A stretch of DNA of 64,000 bases. Source: Brevundimonas halotolerans. Lineage in GTDB: Bacteria; Pseudomonadota; Alphaproteobacteria; Caulobacterales; Caulobacteraceae. Of this stretch, positions 41,015 through 51,194 are shown in pieces (within the stretch, counting starts at the first letter, position 1; every line of letters starts with the position of its first letter). Location of the stretch: contig NZ_QTTA01000017.1 in NCBI RefSeq assembly GCF_003730275.1, positions 124,001-188,000 on the forward strand, written 5' to 3'. Position numbers and translations under genes: made by a program. The notes below the pieces were generated by a model. It had not been told where the DNA came from and made no database searches. It saw nothing but the letters and a program-made list of their open reading frames with translations.

Positions 41015-42412
41015 ATGTCCAACTCGCCCTTTGCCACCCCCTCCCCCGCCGACTGGCGCGCGCTGGCCGAAGCCGCGCTCAAGGATCGTGATCTGGCCAG
41101 TCTGGTACATCTGGATGCCGACGGTCTGGATCTGCGGCCGCTGTATGCCGCCGCGAATGCGGGAGAGGCCGTGACGGCACCCCGGCCCTCCCATGCCGAC
41201 GGGCGGGCGTGGGACCTGCGGATTCTGGTGGAAGGCGATGATGCGGCCGCGCTGAACGCGCTGGCGCTGGCGCAGCTGGAGGGGGGCGCGGCCTCGCTTC
41301 TGGTGCGCGGCGGCGTGACGGCAGATTCGGACACCCTGGTCCAGACGCTGGCCGGGGTTCAGCTGGAACTGGCCGAGGTGGCACTGGACGCGGGTCTGGA
41401 CGGGGCGACCGCCGCCGATGCGCTGGCGGTGGCGGCCAAGGGCTCCCCGCGCGCGCGGCTGGCCTTCCACATGGATCCCGTCTCGGCCTTTGTCGGCCAG
41501 GGCGGCGGGGCGCGACCGCTGGCGGACTATCTGGAGCTGGCGGGCAATACGGCGGCGCGCCATGCCGAGGCCTATCCCGACGCCCGCGCCTTCCTCGCCT
41601 CGGGGCGGGTGGTGCACGAGGCCGGCGGCACGGCCGCACAGGAATTGGGCTATCTGCTGGCCAATGCCGTGGCCCTGACCGATGCGGCGGGGCGCGCGGG
41701 CCTGTCGCCGGCGCAGGCGTTCCAGCGGATGGTTCTGGGCGTGTCTCTGGACCAGAGCTATTTCGACGGCCTGGCCAAGGTTAGGGCGCTGCGCCTGATG
41801 TGGCGCACGCTGACCCGGGCGTGGGGGGCCGAGTCTGAGGCGGTGATCGAGGCACGGTCGTCGCGGCGCATGCTGGCTGCCCGCGACGCCTGGCCCAATC
41901 TGTTGCGGCTCACGGCGGCGGGCTTTGCCGGCGCGGTAGGCGGGGCCGATGTGATCGTGCTGGACGCCTTCAGCCGGGCGGCGGGCATGCCCGATGCCTT
42001 TGCCCTGCGGCAGGCGCGCAATACGCAGCTGATCCTGATGGAGGAAGCGCATCTGGGGCGGGTCGACGATCCGGCGGCGGGCTCCTGGTTTCTCGATACC
42101 CGCACCCGCGATCTGGCCGAGGCGGGCTGGGCGGCCTTCCGACAGATCGAGCGCGAAGGCGGGCTGGTGGCCTCGGTCGAAGGCGGCGGTCTGCAGAGCC
42201 GTGTGGCGAAGGCGCGGGAGGCTTTGGTCACCGGCTATGCGCGCGGCGATGCCCATCTGATCGGCGTGACCCGCTTTGTCGACGAGGACCCGCGCCCGGC
42301 CCATGTGACGGACGAGGCAGACGACGCGCCGCCGCCGCCGGACTACCGCTGTGAGCCGCTTTCCCCCCTGCGCCTCGCCGCAGATCTCGAGACCGGGGAG
42401 ACCGCCCGATGA
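41015..42412 (+). CDS. mutA: methylmalonyl-CoA mutase small subunit
   Basis: 465 residues. Non-catalytic beta chain of the heterodimeric mutase, which shares the fold of the large subunit but lacks the B12-binding histidine loop. It shows [25 protein letters not shown] and [21 protein letters not shown] in the barrel region, plus [27 protein letters not shown], matching the large subunit's [26 protein letters not shown]. It overlaps mutB by ATGA (42409-42412). ATG 41015 is 90 bp from the divergent fnr start. Confidence 0.93.
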   Translation: MSNSPFATPSPADWRALAEAALKDRDLASLVHLDADGLDLRPLYAAANAGEAVTAPRPSHADGRAWDLRILVEGDDAAALNALALAQLEGGAASLLVRGGVTADSDTLVQTLAGVQLELAEVALDAGLDGATAADALAVAAKGSPRARLAFHMDPVSAFVGQGGGARPLADYLELAGNTAARHAEAYPDARAFLASGRVVHEAGGTAAQELGYLLANAVALTDAAGRAGLSPAQAFQRMVLGVSLDQSYFDGLAKVRALRLMWRTLTRAWGAESEAVIEARSSRRMLAARDAWPNLLRLTAAGFAGAVGGADVIVLDAFSRAAGMPDAFALRQARNTQLILMEEAHLGRVDDPAAGSWFLDTRTRDLAEAGWAAFRQIEREGGLVASVEGGGLQSRVAKAREALVTGYARGDAHLIGVTRFVDEDPRPAHVTDEADDAPPPPDYRCEPLSPLRLAADLETGETAR

Positions 42413-44556
42413 CCCGCCCCGATTTCACCACCCTGACGCTGGACACCGGCGCGACCGGGACCGGACCGCACCGTACCGCCTGGCAGACGCCGGAGGGCAT
42501 CTCGGTCGCGCCCCGGTATGAGGCAGACGCGCTGGAGGGGATGGACTTCATCCATGGCCTGCCGGGGATCGCGCCCTATCACCGGGGCCCCTATCCGACG
42601 ATGTACGCCCAGAACCCGTGGACCATCCGCCAGTATGCGGGGTTCTCGACAGCCGAGGAATCGAACGCCTTTTACCGGCGCAATCTGGCGGCGGGGCAGA
42701 AGGGGCTGTCGGTCGCCTTCGATCTGGCCACGCACAGGGGCTATGATTCCGACCACCCGCGCGTCGCCGGCGATGTCGGCATGGCGGGCGTGGCGATCGA
42801 CTCCATCCTGGACATGCGGACCCTGTTCGACGGCATCCCGCTGGACAAGATGAGCGTGTCGATGACGATGAACGGGGCGGTGCTGCCGATCCTGGCCCTC
42901 TATGTCGTCGCCGCCGAGGAACAGGGGGTCGCCCCCGCCCAGCTGACCGGGACCATCCAGAACGACATCCTCAAGGAGTTCATGGTCCGCAACACCTACA
43001 TCTATCCGCCCCTGCCCTCGATGCGGATCATCTCGGACATCTTCGCCTGGACGGCCGAGCACGCGCCGAAGTTCAACTCGATCAGCATCAGCGGCTATCA
43101 CATGCAGGAGGCCGGGGCCTCGGCCGATCTCGAGCTGGCCTATACGCTGGCAGACGGGATCGAATATCTGCAGGCGGGCGTGGACGCGGGCATGGACGTG
43201 GACCGGTTCGCGCCGCGGCTCAGCTTCTTCTGGGCCATCGGCATGAACTATTTCATGGAGGTGGCCAAGATGCGGGCCGGGCGGCTGCTGTGGGCCGAGG
43301 CCGTGTCGAAGTTCGGCGCGAAGAATCCCAAGTCGCTCAGCATGCGCGCCCACTGCCAGACCTCGGGCTGGTCGCTGGCGGCCCAGGATGTGTTCAACAA
43401 CGTCAGCCGGACGATGGTCGAGGCCATGGCGGCGGCCGGTGGCCAGACCCAGAGCCTGCACACCAATGCGCTGGACGAGGCACTGGCCCTGCCGACCGAC
43501 TTCTCGGCCCGGATCGCGCGCAACACCCAGATCCTGCTGCAGCAGGAGACCGGCCTGACGCGGGTGATCGACCCGTGGGGCGGCAGCCACTATGTCGAGC
43601 GGCTGACCCACGAACTGGCCGAGCGGGCGCGCGCCCACATGGCCGAGGTCGAAAGCCTGGGCGGAATGGCCAAGGCCATCGAGGCCGGCATTCCCAAGCT
43701 GCGCATCGAGGAATCGGCGGCCCGGACCCAGGCGCGCATCGATACCGGCCAGCAGACGGTGGTGGGGGTGAACCGCTATCTGTCCGATCAGGTCGACGAC
43801 ATTCCGGTGCTGAAGGTCGACAATGCGGCGGTGCTGGCGGCCCAGATCGACAAGCTGAAGCGGCTGCGGGCCGAGCGCGACGAAGCCGCCACCACCTCAG
43901 CCCTGGATGCCCTGACCGCAGGCGCGAAGGGCGACGGCAATCTGCTGGCCCTGTCGATCAATGCAGCACGCGCCAAGGCCACCGTCGGCGAAATCTCGGA
44001 TGCGCTGGAGGCCGCCTTTGGCCGTCATGTGGCGACGGTGAAGACGGTCTCGGGGGTCTATGCCCGGGAAGCGGGCAAGGACCCGAAGATCAGTCGGGCG
44101 CGGGACATGGTCGCCGCCTTTGTCGAGAATGACGGCGGGCCGCCGCGCATCCTGATCGCCAAGCTGGGTCAGGATGGCCACGACCGGGGTCAGAAGGTGA
44201 TTGCCACGGCCTATGGTGATCTGGGGCTGGAGGCTACCGCCGGATCGCTGTTCCAGACTCCGGCCGAGGCCGCGCAGGAAGCGGTCGAGAAAGGCGTTCA
44301 CGCCGTGGGCGCCAGCTCGCTGGCCGCCGGGCACCTGACGCTGGCGCCGCAGCTGATCGCCGAGCTGAAGAAGCTGGGCCGCGAGGACATCATGGTGGTG
44401 GTCGGCGGGGTCATTCCGCCTTCAGACGTTCAGCCGCTGCTGGATGCCGGGGTGGCGGCGGTCTATCCGCCCGGGTCCGTGATCGCGGACACGGCCATTG
44501 ACCTGATCGACAAGCTGAACCAGCGGCTGGGCTATGCCCAGAAGCCCAAGGGCTAG
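42409..44556 (+). CDS. mutB: methylmalonyl-CoA mutase large subunit
   Basis: Interconverts (R)-methylmalonyl-CoA and succinyl-CoA with adenosylcobalamin; used for propionate and odd-chain or branched-chain breakdown. 715 residues. The catalytic barrel has [17 protein letters not shown] and [14 protein letters not shown]; the C-terminal Rossmann domain has the base-off B12 motif [11 protein letters not shown] (His near residue 591) and [11 protein letters not shown]. It needs B12, whose synthesis is represented here by cobT. Translationally coupled to mutA. Confidence 0.97.
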   Translation: MTRPDFTTLTLDTGATGTGPHRTAWQTPEGISVAPRYEADALEGMDFIHGLPGIAPYHRGPYPTMYAQNPWTIRQYAGFSTAEESNAFYRRNLAAGQKGLSVAFDLATHRGYDSDHPRVAGDVGMAGVAIDSILDMRTLFDGIPLDKMSVSMTMNGAVLPILALYVVAAEEQGVAPAQLTGTIQNDILKEFMVRNTYIYPPLPSMRIISDIFAWTAEHAPKFNSISISGYHMQEAGASADLELAYTLADGIEYLQAGVDAGMDVDRFAPRLSFFWAIGMNYFMEVAKMRAGRLLWAEAVSKFGAKNPKSLSMRAHCQTSGWSLAAQDVFNNVSRTMVEAMAAAGGQTQSLHTNALDEALALPTDFSARIARNTQILLQQETGLTRVIDPWGGSHYVERLTHELAERARAHMAEVESLGGMAKAIEAGIPKLRIEESAARTQARIDTGQQTVVGVNRYLSDQVDDIPVLKVDNAAVLAAQIDKLKRLRAERDEAATTSALDALTAGAKGDGNLLALSINAARAKATVGEISDALEAAFGRHVATVKTVSGVYAREAGKDPKISRARDMVAAFVENDGGPPRILIAKLGQDGHDRGQKVIATAYGDLGLEATAGSLFQTPAEAAQEAVEKGVHAVGASSLAAGHLTLAPQLIAELKKLGREDIMVVVGGVIPPSDVQPLLDAGVAAVYPPGSVIADTAIDLIDKLNQRLGYAQKPKG

Positions 44557-44565
44557 ATCGGCAAC

Positions 44566-44964
44566 CTAGGGCCGGTAGCGTGACGGCAGGGCCGCGACCT
44601 CTTCCGCGCTCAACTGGCGGACCACGCGGGCGCGACACCGATTGGACGAGGCCCCGGCCACGGCCACATCGACGGACAGGGAGTCAGACACGCAGGTCCG
44701 GGTGCTGGACCCGACCAGCGGCGTGAAGGCCAAGGTGTTGGCGCTTTCAATGCCGGAGCAATAGCTGGTGGTCTGGACCTCGAACACGTCGCCGCCCAGC
44801 GCCTTCACATAGATCGAGGGCGACTGACCTGCGCGAAAGTTGATGATCCGGTCGGACATGAAGCAGGCGCGCTGGGTGCCGTCGGCCATGACCATGTCCG
44901 GCCCCGGGGCGCAGGCGGCAGCCAGCATCAGGATGGGCAACGAAAGCGCGGCGATGCGGATCAT
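44566..44964 (-). CDS. DUF6491-family lipoprotein (copy 1)
   Basis: 132 residues with a lipoprotein leader (LPILMLAAACAPG, Cys near residue 18). The mature part has Cys in RACFMSDRIINFRAG, then VQTTSYCSG and later TRTCVSDS. It matches the adjacent 127-residue protein in pattern: Cys-Phe after about 40 residues, a SPSIYVKALG/GQTVYLNVGR strand, a Cys-Xaa-Gly pair and CVSDSLSVDVAVAG/CPGDSTRIAVRG. Family name DUF6491 is by recollection. Probably anchored to the outer membrane with disulfides. The role is unknown. Lies 20 bp after its paralogue. Confidence 0.72.
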   Translation of the reverse strand: MIRIAALSLPILMLAAACAPGPDMVMADGTQRACFMSDRIINFRAGQSPSIYVKALGGDVFEVQTTSYCSGIESANTLAFTPLVGSSTRTCVSDSLSVDVAVAGASSNRCRARVVRQLSAEEVAALPSRYRP

Positions 44965-44984
44965 GGCGAGTCTCCGGTGAGGGG

Positions 44985-45368
44985 TTAGCTGCGGCCCTCG
45001 AGGCGGGGGCCGACGCGGGCACTGCAGTATTCCACGGGGCTGACGTTACCACGCACGGCGATGCGGGTGGAATCGCCCGGGCACAGACGGGTCACGCCCA
45101 CGGCATCGGGCTCAAGCGCAAAGCCCAGCGAGCTGTCGAGGCCCGTACAGGCCCCGTAGACCGTCAACGGATAGGAGTCGCGCCCGACGTTCAGATAGAC
45201 CGTCTGGCCAGGACCGTCGCTGAAGCCCCGCACTTGGGAAGGCGAGAAACAGGTCTGGTCATTGAAGGCCGTCGTGTCGCCCGACGGGGTCGTCGGCGCG
45301 CAGGCGCCCATAGCCAGAAGCGATCCGGCGAGGGCTAGCGAAACGGGGGTTCGGATCGAAAGGGTCAT
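44985..45368 (-). CDS. DUF6491-family lipoprotein (copy 2)
   Basis: 127 residues; leader SLALAGSLLAMGACAPTTP with lipid-modified Cys near residue 23. Same layout as copy 1: TCFSPSQVRGFSDGPGQTVYLNVG, YGACTGLDSSLGFALEP, then LCPGDSTRIAVRG. It begins inside the mnmC stop (ATGA at 45365-45368), so is made from the same transcript. The pair probably arose by tandem duplication, since order and spacing of cysteines are conserved but identity is low. Confidence 0.72.
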   Translation of the reverse strand: MTLSIRTPVSLALAGSLLAMGACAPTTPSGDTTAFNDQTCFSPSQVRGFSDGPGQTVYLNVGRDSYPLTVYGACTGLDSSLGFALEPDAVGVTRLCPGDSTRIAVRGNVSPVEYCSARVGPRLEGRS

Positions 45369-47182
45369 GCATCGCTAACGTCCGACGGTAACGAGGGTTT
45401 CGCAAGTCCGGAATCGCGGCGACGCGGGTCGAACCTTCGGGCGACGGCGTCTGGCACAGGCGATGGCCGGTCGAGGCACAGGGCCGCGATATGCTCGGCC
45501 AGAAGGGGGGCGAGGCAGAAGCCCCGGGAGCCCAGACCCCCGAGGACATAAAGGCCTTCGTCCAATCGGCCCGCATACGGCAGGCGGTCGGGCGTGGTGG
45601 CCCGGGTCGCGGCGCGGGATGTGATGGTGCCCTCTTCCAGCCCGTTGGCGAGCCCGGGAAACCGGTCTGCGAGCGCCGTGCGATTGCGCGCCGTGTCGGC
45701 GGCGCGGACCTCTGTGCCGGTGTCATCCCGGTCGTGAGTCGATCCGAACAGGAGGTCGTCGCCGATCGGAATGGCATAGCCGCCCCAGGCCACGGGCGGA
45801 GGCGCGGCAATGCCCCGGGCCACCTCGACCTGACCGCGCACGGGCTGCAGAGAAAGGTTGGGCATCAAAGCCGCTGTGCCCGCCCCCCCGGCCAGGATCA
45901 GACAGGCGGTGCGACGGAGGACGGCTCCGTGCGGGTCATACAGGACCCAGCCCTGCGGATCGCGCTCTACCCGGGCCACTGGGGCGCACGTGACCCCCGC
46001 CGGCAGCCAGGAGGAGAGGATGGCTCGCGGCCGCACGACCCGGGCGTCGGCCATGAGGAGGCCCGGGGTCTCAACCGCCTGACCGAGGTGGTCGGAGACC
46101 TCCCGGGCCGACAGGACGGTCATGTGCCCACCCTGCCAGATCGGTTGTTCGGCGATCTTGGCGTGACGGTCGATGTCGCGCTCGCGCCCCGGCAGTTGCA
46201 GCACACCGCGCGCCAGCACCGCGCCCTCGACGGCGTCATACAGCTGTCCGGCCCGCTCCAGCGCCTGGGCATAGCCTGAGGCGAGGTCGGCGTCGCCGAC
46301 ATCCAGACGCGGCGTGACGAGGGCCGCTTCAAAGCCGGATGCGCCTGCGCCGGGTTCCTCGGCCTCGATCACCTCGACGGCGCGGCCCTGCGCCGCAAAA
46401 GCCCGGGCAAGGGATGCCCCGGCGATCCCGGCGCCCAGGATGACGATGTCGGCGGGCGCACAGTCCGGGGCGGGCGTTCCGTGGCGCACCGCTTCCAGTC
46501 GCTCACGCTTGCGGCCATGACCGGGACGTTTGTCGACGGCGAACCCCGCTTCGGTCAGGCCGCGCCGGACGGCACCGGCAACCGTGAAGGTGGCCAGGCG
46601 CGCGCCCGGGCGGCTTAGGGCGGCGACCTGGGTCATCACGGCGGGGGACCACATGTCGGGATTGCTGGCGGGCGAGAAGCCGTCCAGGAACCAGGCGTCG
46701 GCTGCGCCGGTCCAGTTCGAAAGCCCCTGCTCGACCGGCCCGACGGCGAGGTCGAGCGTCGCATTGAAGGTCGGCAGGTCCAGCCGGTGCAGACCCGGCG
46801 TCGCGGATGGCCAGACAGCCCACATGGCCCGGATGGCGGGTTCCAGCTCGGGCCAGCCGGACAGGGCACGGGCGGCCTCGTCGCGGGAAAGGGGAAAGCC
46901 CTCGATCGAGAACAGGCTGAGGCGGGCCCCGGGATCGGCATGGTCGCGCCACAGCATCAGGAGAGCCGCGATGTTCAGCCCGGTTCCAAACCCCAATTCG
47001 GCGACACAGAAATGATCGCGACCGGCGAAGGCACCCGGCAGGCCGCAGCCCTCAAGAAAGACGGCACGCGTCTCGGCCAGACCGTCTTCGGGCGAGAAAT
47101 AGATGTCGCCGAACCGTCCCGAACGGGGGGTGCCGTCGTCGTCCCAGATCAGGTCGGCGGAGGTGTCGGAGGGGGGAGTCAT
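45365..47182 (-). CDS. mnmC: bifunctional tRNA mnm5s2U34 biosynthesis protein MnmC
   Basis: Makes 5-methylaminomethyl-2-thiouridine in the wobble position of some tRNAs. 605 residues in two domains. The N-terminal half (to about 235) is the SAM methyltransferase with ELGFGTGLNIAAL and WFLDGFSPASNPDMWS. The C-terminal half is the FAD oxidase with DIVILGAGIAGASLARAFAAQG near residue 245 and LGGLGSRGFCLAPLLAE near the end. Domain order is as in E. coli MnmC. MnmE/G are elsewhere. It overlaps the downstream lipoprotein gene by four bases. Confidence 0.95.
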   Translation of the reverse strand: MTPPSDTSADLIWDDDGTPRSGRFGDIYFSPEDGLAETRAVFLEGCGLPGAFAGRDHFCVAELGFGTGLNIAALLMLWRDHADPGARLSLFSIEGFPLSRDEAARALSGWPELEPAIRAMWAVWPSATPGLHRLDLPTFNATLDLAVGPVEQGLSNWTGAADAWFLDGFSPASNPDMWSPAVMTQVAALSRPGARLATFTVAGAVRRGLTEAGFAVDKRPGHGRKRERLEAVRHGTPAPDCAPADIVILGAGIAGASLARAFAAQGRAVEVIEAEEPGAGASGFEAALVTPRLDVGDADLASGYAQALERAGQLYDAVEGAVLARGVLQLPGRERDIDRHAKIAEQPIWQGGHMTVLSAREVSDHLGQAVETPGLLMADARVVRPRAILSSWLPAGVTCAPVARVERDPQGWVLYDPHGAVLRRTACLILAGGAGTAALMPNLSLQPVRGQVEVARGIAAPPPVAWGGYAIPIGDDLLFGSTHDRDDTGTEVRAADTARNRTALADRFPGLANGLEEGTITSRAATRATTPDRLPYAGRLDEGLYVLGGLGSRGFCLAPLLAEHIAALCLDRPSPVPDAVARRFDPRRRDSGLAKPSLPSDVSDA

Positions 47183-47224
47183 AACCTTCCCTATCGGGCC
47201 GGGAGACAGGTGTCGCGACGGCGC

Positions 47225-47258
47225 AAGAAAAAAGGGCCGCCCGTGAGGGCGACCCTTT
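47225..47258 (-). terminator. Rho-independent terminator
   Basis: AAAGGG-C-CGCCC (47231-47242) pairs with GGGCG-A-CCCTTT (47247-47258) over a four-base loop, with one C-A mismatch, and is followed on the minus strand by TTTTTTCTT. It ends the small alanine-rich lipoprotein gene. Confidence 0.85.
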
Positions 47259-47293
47259 CCCGATCAGGTCCCGAAGGACCGTATCTGTTTGGC

Positions 47294-47539
47294 TTACTGG
47301 GCCGGAGCGGCTTCGGCAGCCGGAGCTTCCGTGGCCATGGCTTCGCCAGCGGCGGCCGTGGCTTCGTCGGCGGCAGCGCCGGCTTCCATGGCGGAGGCTT
47401 CGGCGTCGGCAGCGGCGTCTTGAGCCACTTCGGCTTCGGCAGCAGCTTCTTCAGCCGGAGCGGCTTCGTCAGCGGCGGGGGTGCAGGCGGTGATGGCCAG
47501 GGCGGCAGCCGAGGCGGCGATCAGAGCGACGATACGCAT
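47294..47539 (-). CDS. alanine-rich small lipoprotein
   Basis: 81 residues with a leader MRIVALIAASAAALAITACTPA (lipobox ITAC, Cys 19) and a mature part made almost entirely of Ala and Glu (AAPAEEAAAEAEVAQDAAAD and similar), with no domain. Such low-complexity lipoproteins are common in Caulobacterales and may act as spacers or tethers; the function is not known. AAGGA lies before ATG 47537-47539. Frameshift drift is likely in such sequence, but the frame is intact. It ends in a good terminator. Confidence 0.75.
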   Translation of the reverse strand: MRIVALIAASAAALAITACTPAADEAAPAEEAAAEAEVAQDAAADAEASAMEAGAAADEATAAAGEAMATEAPAAEAAPAQ

Positions 47540-47679
47540 GTGTTTTTCATCCTTCAGAAGGTTCAACGAGGTCATGAATCCCCGCAAAGGTGTGATAACG
47601 GAAATGTGAGCCGAGTCGCAAGCGAATTCTCACGGGTTCGTGATCTTCCGTGAGCGGTACGTGTGGATGAAGCCGGTCG

Positions 47680-48552
47680 TCAGGCCGCTTCCATCGGGGC
47701 GTTGGCCAGGCTCTCTTCCATCTCGGTGAACGAGGGCTGGGCGCCGGAGGGGATATCCCCGCGACCGATCTCGACCGAGATCTGGGCCGCATTGCCGTGC
47801 AGGTGCGCGACCAGCACCGACTGGATGATCTTGTAGAAGGCGCCGTCGCTGTCGACAATCTCCTTAAGGCGGGCGGCCATCGGCCCGACCAGTCCATAGG
47901 CCAGGAACACGCCGAGGAAGGTGCCGACCAGGGCGCCGCCGATCATGCCGCCCAGGATTTCCGGCGGCTCGGTGATCGAGCCCATGGTCTTGATGACGCC
48001 CAGCACGGCCGCGACGATGCCCAGCGCCGGCAGGCCGTCGGCCATGGTCTGAAGGGCATGGGCGCCGGCCAGACCCTCGTGGTGGTGCTTTTCCAGCTGT
48101 TTTTCCATGGCGTCCTCGATCTGATGCGGATCCTCGAGGTTCATGGTCATCATGCGCAGGGTGTCGCAGATGAAGTCGGTGGCGAAATGGTCCTTCATGA
48201 TCTTCGGATATTTCTGGAAGATCGTGGATTCGGCGGGCTTTTCGATGTGGCTTTCAAGGGCGATGACGCCCTTGGACTTCATCGTCTTGGTCAGCTGGAA
48301 CAGCAGGCTGAGCAGGTCGATATAGTCCTTGCGCTTCCACTTGTTGCCGACGAACACCTTGCCGAAGCCGGCCAGCGTCGCCTTAATGGTGCCGACCGAA
48401 TTGCCGATCAGGAAGGCGGCCACACCGGCGCCCAGGATGGCCATCAGCTCATAGGGGAGGGAGTGCATGATCACCCCCATCTTGCCACCCGCCAGGATGT
48501 AGCTGCCGAACACCATGGCGAACAGCAGGATAATGCCGATGATCTGGAACAT
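47680..48552 (-). CDS. motA: flagellar motor stator protein MotA
   Basis: 290 residues with four membrane segments: MFQIIGIILLFAMVFGSYIL, residues about 30-50, and a pair near 195-250. Cytoplasmic loop residues include KSKGVIALESHIEKP, and the torque-linked charged residues lie in the loop containing RMMTMNLEDPHQIEDAMEKQLEKHHHEGLAGAHALQTMADGLPALG. It forms the proton channel with MotB, turning the flagellar motor. MotB is not nearby, which is usual in Caulobacter relatives. An in-frame GTG five codons upstream is an alternative start. Confidence 0.95.
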   Translation of the reverse strand: MFQIIGIILLFAMVFGSYILAGGKMGVIMHSLPYELMAILGAGVAAFLIGNSVGTIKATLAGFGKVFVGNKWKRKDYIDLLSLLFQLTKTMKSKGVIALESHIEKPAESTIFQKYPKIMKDHFATDFICDTLRMMTMNLEDPHQIEDAMEKQLEKHHHEGLAGAHALQTMADGLPALGIVAAVLGVIKTMGSITEPPEILGGMIGGALVGTFLGVFLAYGLVGPMAARLKEIVDSDGAFYKIIQSVLVAHLHGNAAQISVEIGRGDIPSGAQPSFTEMEESLANAPMEAA

Positions 48553-48630
48553 GGACGGAGGCGACACCTGTGGCGAACGAGAGGCGTCAACCCTGCCCGT
48601 TAATGCTTAAGGCCGCGTTGCCAAGGGTCG

Positions 48631-50430
48631 CTAGAGCCGTGTCTCGCCGTCGAGGATGGCCTGGCGGGCGGCGGGGGTCAGTTTGGTGTAGCCGGCCTTG
48701 CCGCCTCGCACGAACAGGGGGCCGTCGACCTTGTCCGGGTCGAAGCCGTCTGTGACCAGATCGACCTTGCGGTATTTGAAGGTGCCGGTGGTGTCGACGG
48801 CCTTCATGACGCGCACGAACTGGGGCTGTGCATAGGACGGCAGGTTGGCCTCGACATATTCGGCAAAAGCGGTGGCGCCGAAACGGCCCTCGACGACCAG
48901 CGCGACCATGCCGGCCTTGCCGTCCTGACCCGGGACGGGGACGCCGTAGGCGATGACTTCCTTGACGCCCGGCGCCTCGGCCAGCCGCTGTTCGACCTCG
49001 GCGGTCGAGACATTCTCGCCCTTCCAGCGGAAGGTGTCGCCGATCCGGTCGATGAAGTAGAAATAGCCCTCGCGGTCCTGACGCATCAGGTCGCCGGTGC
49101 GAAACCAGCGGTCGCCGGGCTTGAAGACGTCGGTCAGGATCTTTTTCTGCGAGGCGGACTTGTCGGCATAGCCCGAGAAGTCGTGGCGGGTGTCATCGCC
49201 GATCATGCCGATGGCCTCGCCGACCTCACCGACCTCGGCCAGGCGGCAGCGCCCGTCAGAGCCGCGCACCGGGGTTTCGGTGTCGAAGTCGAACTGCACC
49301 AGACGGATGTTGACCTTGCCCTTGACGAACCAGGGCACGCGGCCGATCGCACCGGGCTTACCGTCGAAATTGAAGACCGAGACATTGCCCTCGGTCGAGC
49401 CGTAGAATTCAAGGATTTCAGGGATGGCGAACCGGGTCTTGAAGTCGTCCCAGACGTCGGGGCGCAGGCCATTGCCATAGGCGAGGCGCAGTTGGTGGGC
49501 GCGCTCGTCCTCATGCTCGGGGCTGTTGACGAGGTAGCGGCACAGCTCGCCGATGTAGACGAAGACGGTGGCGCCGGACTTTTTCACATCGGGCCAGAAG
49601 GCGGTGGCCGAGAAGCGCTTGCGCAGCACCAGCTTTCCGCCGTTCAGCAGGGCCGGGCCGATGCCCACCAGACCGCCGGTCGAGTGATAGAGGGGCAGGA
49701 CGTTGTAGATGACGTCCTTTTCGGTCGTGGCCGTACAGCCTGCGAAGGCGCGCATGTAGGTGCGGGCGCGCGAATGGGGCACGCGCGCGGCCTTGGGCAT
49801 GCCGGTGGTCCCGGACGTATAGATGTAGAGGGCGGTCGAGCGATTGGTCAGGCCCGCCCGCGCGCTGGGGGCCGGGCGCACGGACGATGCGCTGCGGAGC
49901 GGGGTGTCGAGGTCGCGGCGGTCGCTGACCTCGTCCTCATCGGCGAGGCCCAGCACCCACAGCATCATGTTGCGGTCGGTATGGGGACGGGCGTCCTCGA
50001 GCGCGCGCCAGCAGTCCTGATCGGTGATGATCTGGGAGGCGCCGGAAATCTCGATGCAGTGGCCCAGAGCCGGGCCGGTCAGGTTGGTGTTGATCAGGGC
50101 GGTGGCGACGCCGACCTTGGACAGGCCGAACCAGGCCGCGAGGTATTCGGCCCGGTTCAGCATGACCAGGGCGACCGTATCGCTGCGCTTCAGATTGCGG
50201 CCGCGCGCCCAATGGGCGAAGCGGTTGGCCATGCTGTCGAACTCGCGATAGGTCAGGCTGCGATGTTCGTCCTCGATGGCGATGCGGTCGGGGAAGCGGT
50301 CGACGGCCTCCTCGAGGTCGTCACAGACCAGCACCGTACTGTCGAGATCGATCGGCTTGATGCGCGAAAGCAGGCGACGCAGTCCGGCGGCAAACTTCAG
50401 ATCCCGTCGGATATTGGCCAGCAAGCCCAT
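48631..50430 (-). CDS. long-chain acyl-CoA synthetase (FATP/FadD-like)
   Basis: 599 residues of the AMP-forming ANL family, fatty-acid transport protein branch. Motif I is YIYTSGTTGMPKAARV (residues about 215-230). EILEFYGSTEGNVSVFN is the substrate-site motif, WFRTGDLMRQDREGYFYFIDR is motif II, and FRWKGENVSTAEVEQRLAEAPGVKE the last core. It activates fatty acids to acyl-CoA, perhaps very long chain or dicarboxylic. ATG 50428-50430 (MGLLANIRRD) is chosen; an upstream in-frame start would add about 11 residues. Single gene. Confidence 0.92.
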   Translation of the reverse strand: MGLLANIRRDLKFAAGLRRLLSRIKPIDLDSTVLVCDDLEEAVDRFPDRIAIEDEHRSLTYREFDSMANRFAHWARGRNLKRSDTVALVMLNRAEYLAAWFGLSKVGVATALINTNLTGPALGHCIEISGASQIITDQDCWRALEDARPHTDRNMMLWVLGLADEDEVSDRRDLDTPLRSASSVRPAPSARAGLTNRSTALYIYTSGTTGMPKAARVPHSRARTYMRAFAGCTATTEKDVIYNVLPLYHSTGGLVGIGPALLNGGKLVLRKRFSATAFWPDVKKSGATVFVYIGELCRYLVNSPEHEDERAHQLRLAYGNGLRPDVWDDFKTRFAIPEILEFYGSTEGNVSVFNFDGKPGAIGRVPWFVKGKVNIRLVQFDFDTETPVRGSDGRCRLAEVGEVGEAIGMIGDDTRHDFSGYADKSASQKKILTDVFKPGDRWFRTGDLMRQDREGYFYFIDRIGDTFRWKGENVSTAEVEQRLAEAPGVKEVIAYGVPVPGQDGKAGMVALVVEGRFGATAFAEYVEANLPSYAQPQFVRVMKAVDTTGTFKYRKVDLVTDGFDPDKVDGPLFVRGGKAGYTKLTPAARQAILDGETRL

Positions 50431-50587
50431 GATCGCCCGATCCTCCCTGTGCGGCTGTTTCACCGGTGATGACGGGCCGGAGGCGTCAGGTCAACCACGA
50501 GGGGAATCGTCGGGTGCTGCGGGACGCGGTTTGTGGGCGGGCGTGGCGCGCGTGCCCCGGTGACGCAGGGTCAAGCGCGCCGGAAAG

Positions 50588-51130
50588 TTACTCGGCCGGC
50601 GGGAACTCCAGCTTCGACACGTCATAGCCCAGCTCGGCCGATCGCCGGACGAGGGCCTGAAGCTCGGCATCGGTCGGAATTTCGCGCGTGTAGATGAACA
50701 GCTTTTCGAAGGTCGGGTCAGCCGAGATGAACCAGCTGTAGTCCTCGGCCCGGTCGAGGATCCAGTAGTCCCAGGTGACGAAGCCCGCGACATAGCGGAC
50801 GCGCAGCCGGGTGTTGGTGCCGGGATCGAGGATTTCGCCGCGCCCGCCAATGGCCTTTTCGCGACCGTCCGGGGTGTCGACCTGACAGGTGTCCAGCACA
50901 TCGACGCGGGTCTCATTGACCAGGGTATAGTTGGAGGCCCCGGCCACACAGCCGTCCGTGATCGACATCGGCAGGCGGGCGACCTCGAGCCAGCGCCCCG
51001 AATACAGGCGTTCGGCGTCGACGGGCTTGAGCGGCGCGGGCGCGCGATATTCCGACGGCGACGGGGCCGTGACGCAGGCGCTGACCATCAGGGCCAGGGC
51101 AGCGAGGGCGGACAGGCGAACGAGGGTCAT
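50588..51130 (-). CDS. lipocalin-family lipoprotein (Blc-like)
   Basis: 180 residues. The leader MTLVRLSALAALALMVSACVTAP gives a lipoprotein (Cys 19). GRWLEVARLPM is the GxW lipocalin motif; YVAGFVTWDYWILDRAEDYSWFISADPTFEKLFIYTR has strands and the R-rich end of the Blc group. It probably carries a lipid or small hydrophobic compound at the outer membrane. Blc-type proteins are often stress or stationary-phase induced. Separated from the acyl-CoA synthetase by about 157 bp that hold no gene. Confidence 0.88.
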   Translation of the reverse strand: MTLVRLSALAALALMVSACVTAPSPSEYRAPAPLKPVDAERLYSGRWLEVARLPMSITDGCVAGASNYTLVNETRVDVLDTCQVDTPDGREKAIGGRGEILDPGTNTRLRVRYVAGFVTWDYWILDRAEDYSWFISADPTFEKLFIYTREIPTDAELQALVRRSAELGYDVSKLEFPPAE

Positions 51131-51194
51131 GGTCAGGGCTCCGGGCGGGCAGGTACCGCAGATACGCCGGGGGATCGCCTCCGGACGCGGATCG

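Noticed and set aside
40925..42304. A long upstream extension of the FNR-type frame over mutA
   Set aside because: The extension is antisense to the methylmalonyl-CoA mutase small subunit, whose motifs are clear; the regulator has a natural start at 40924.
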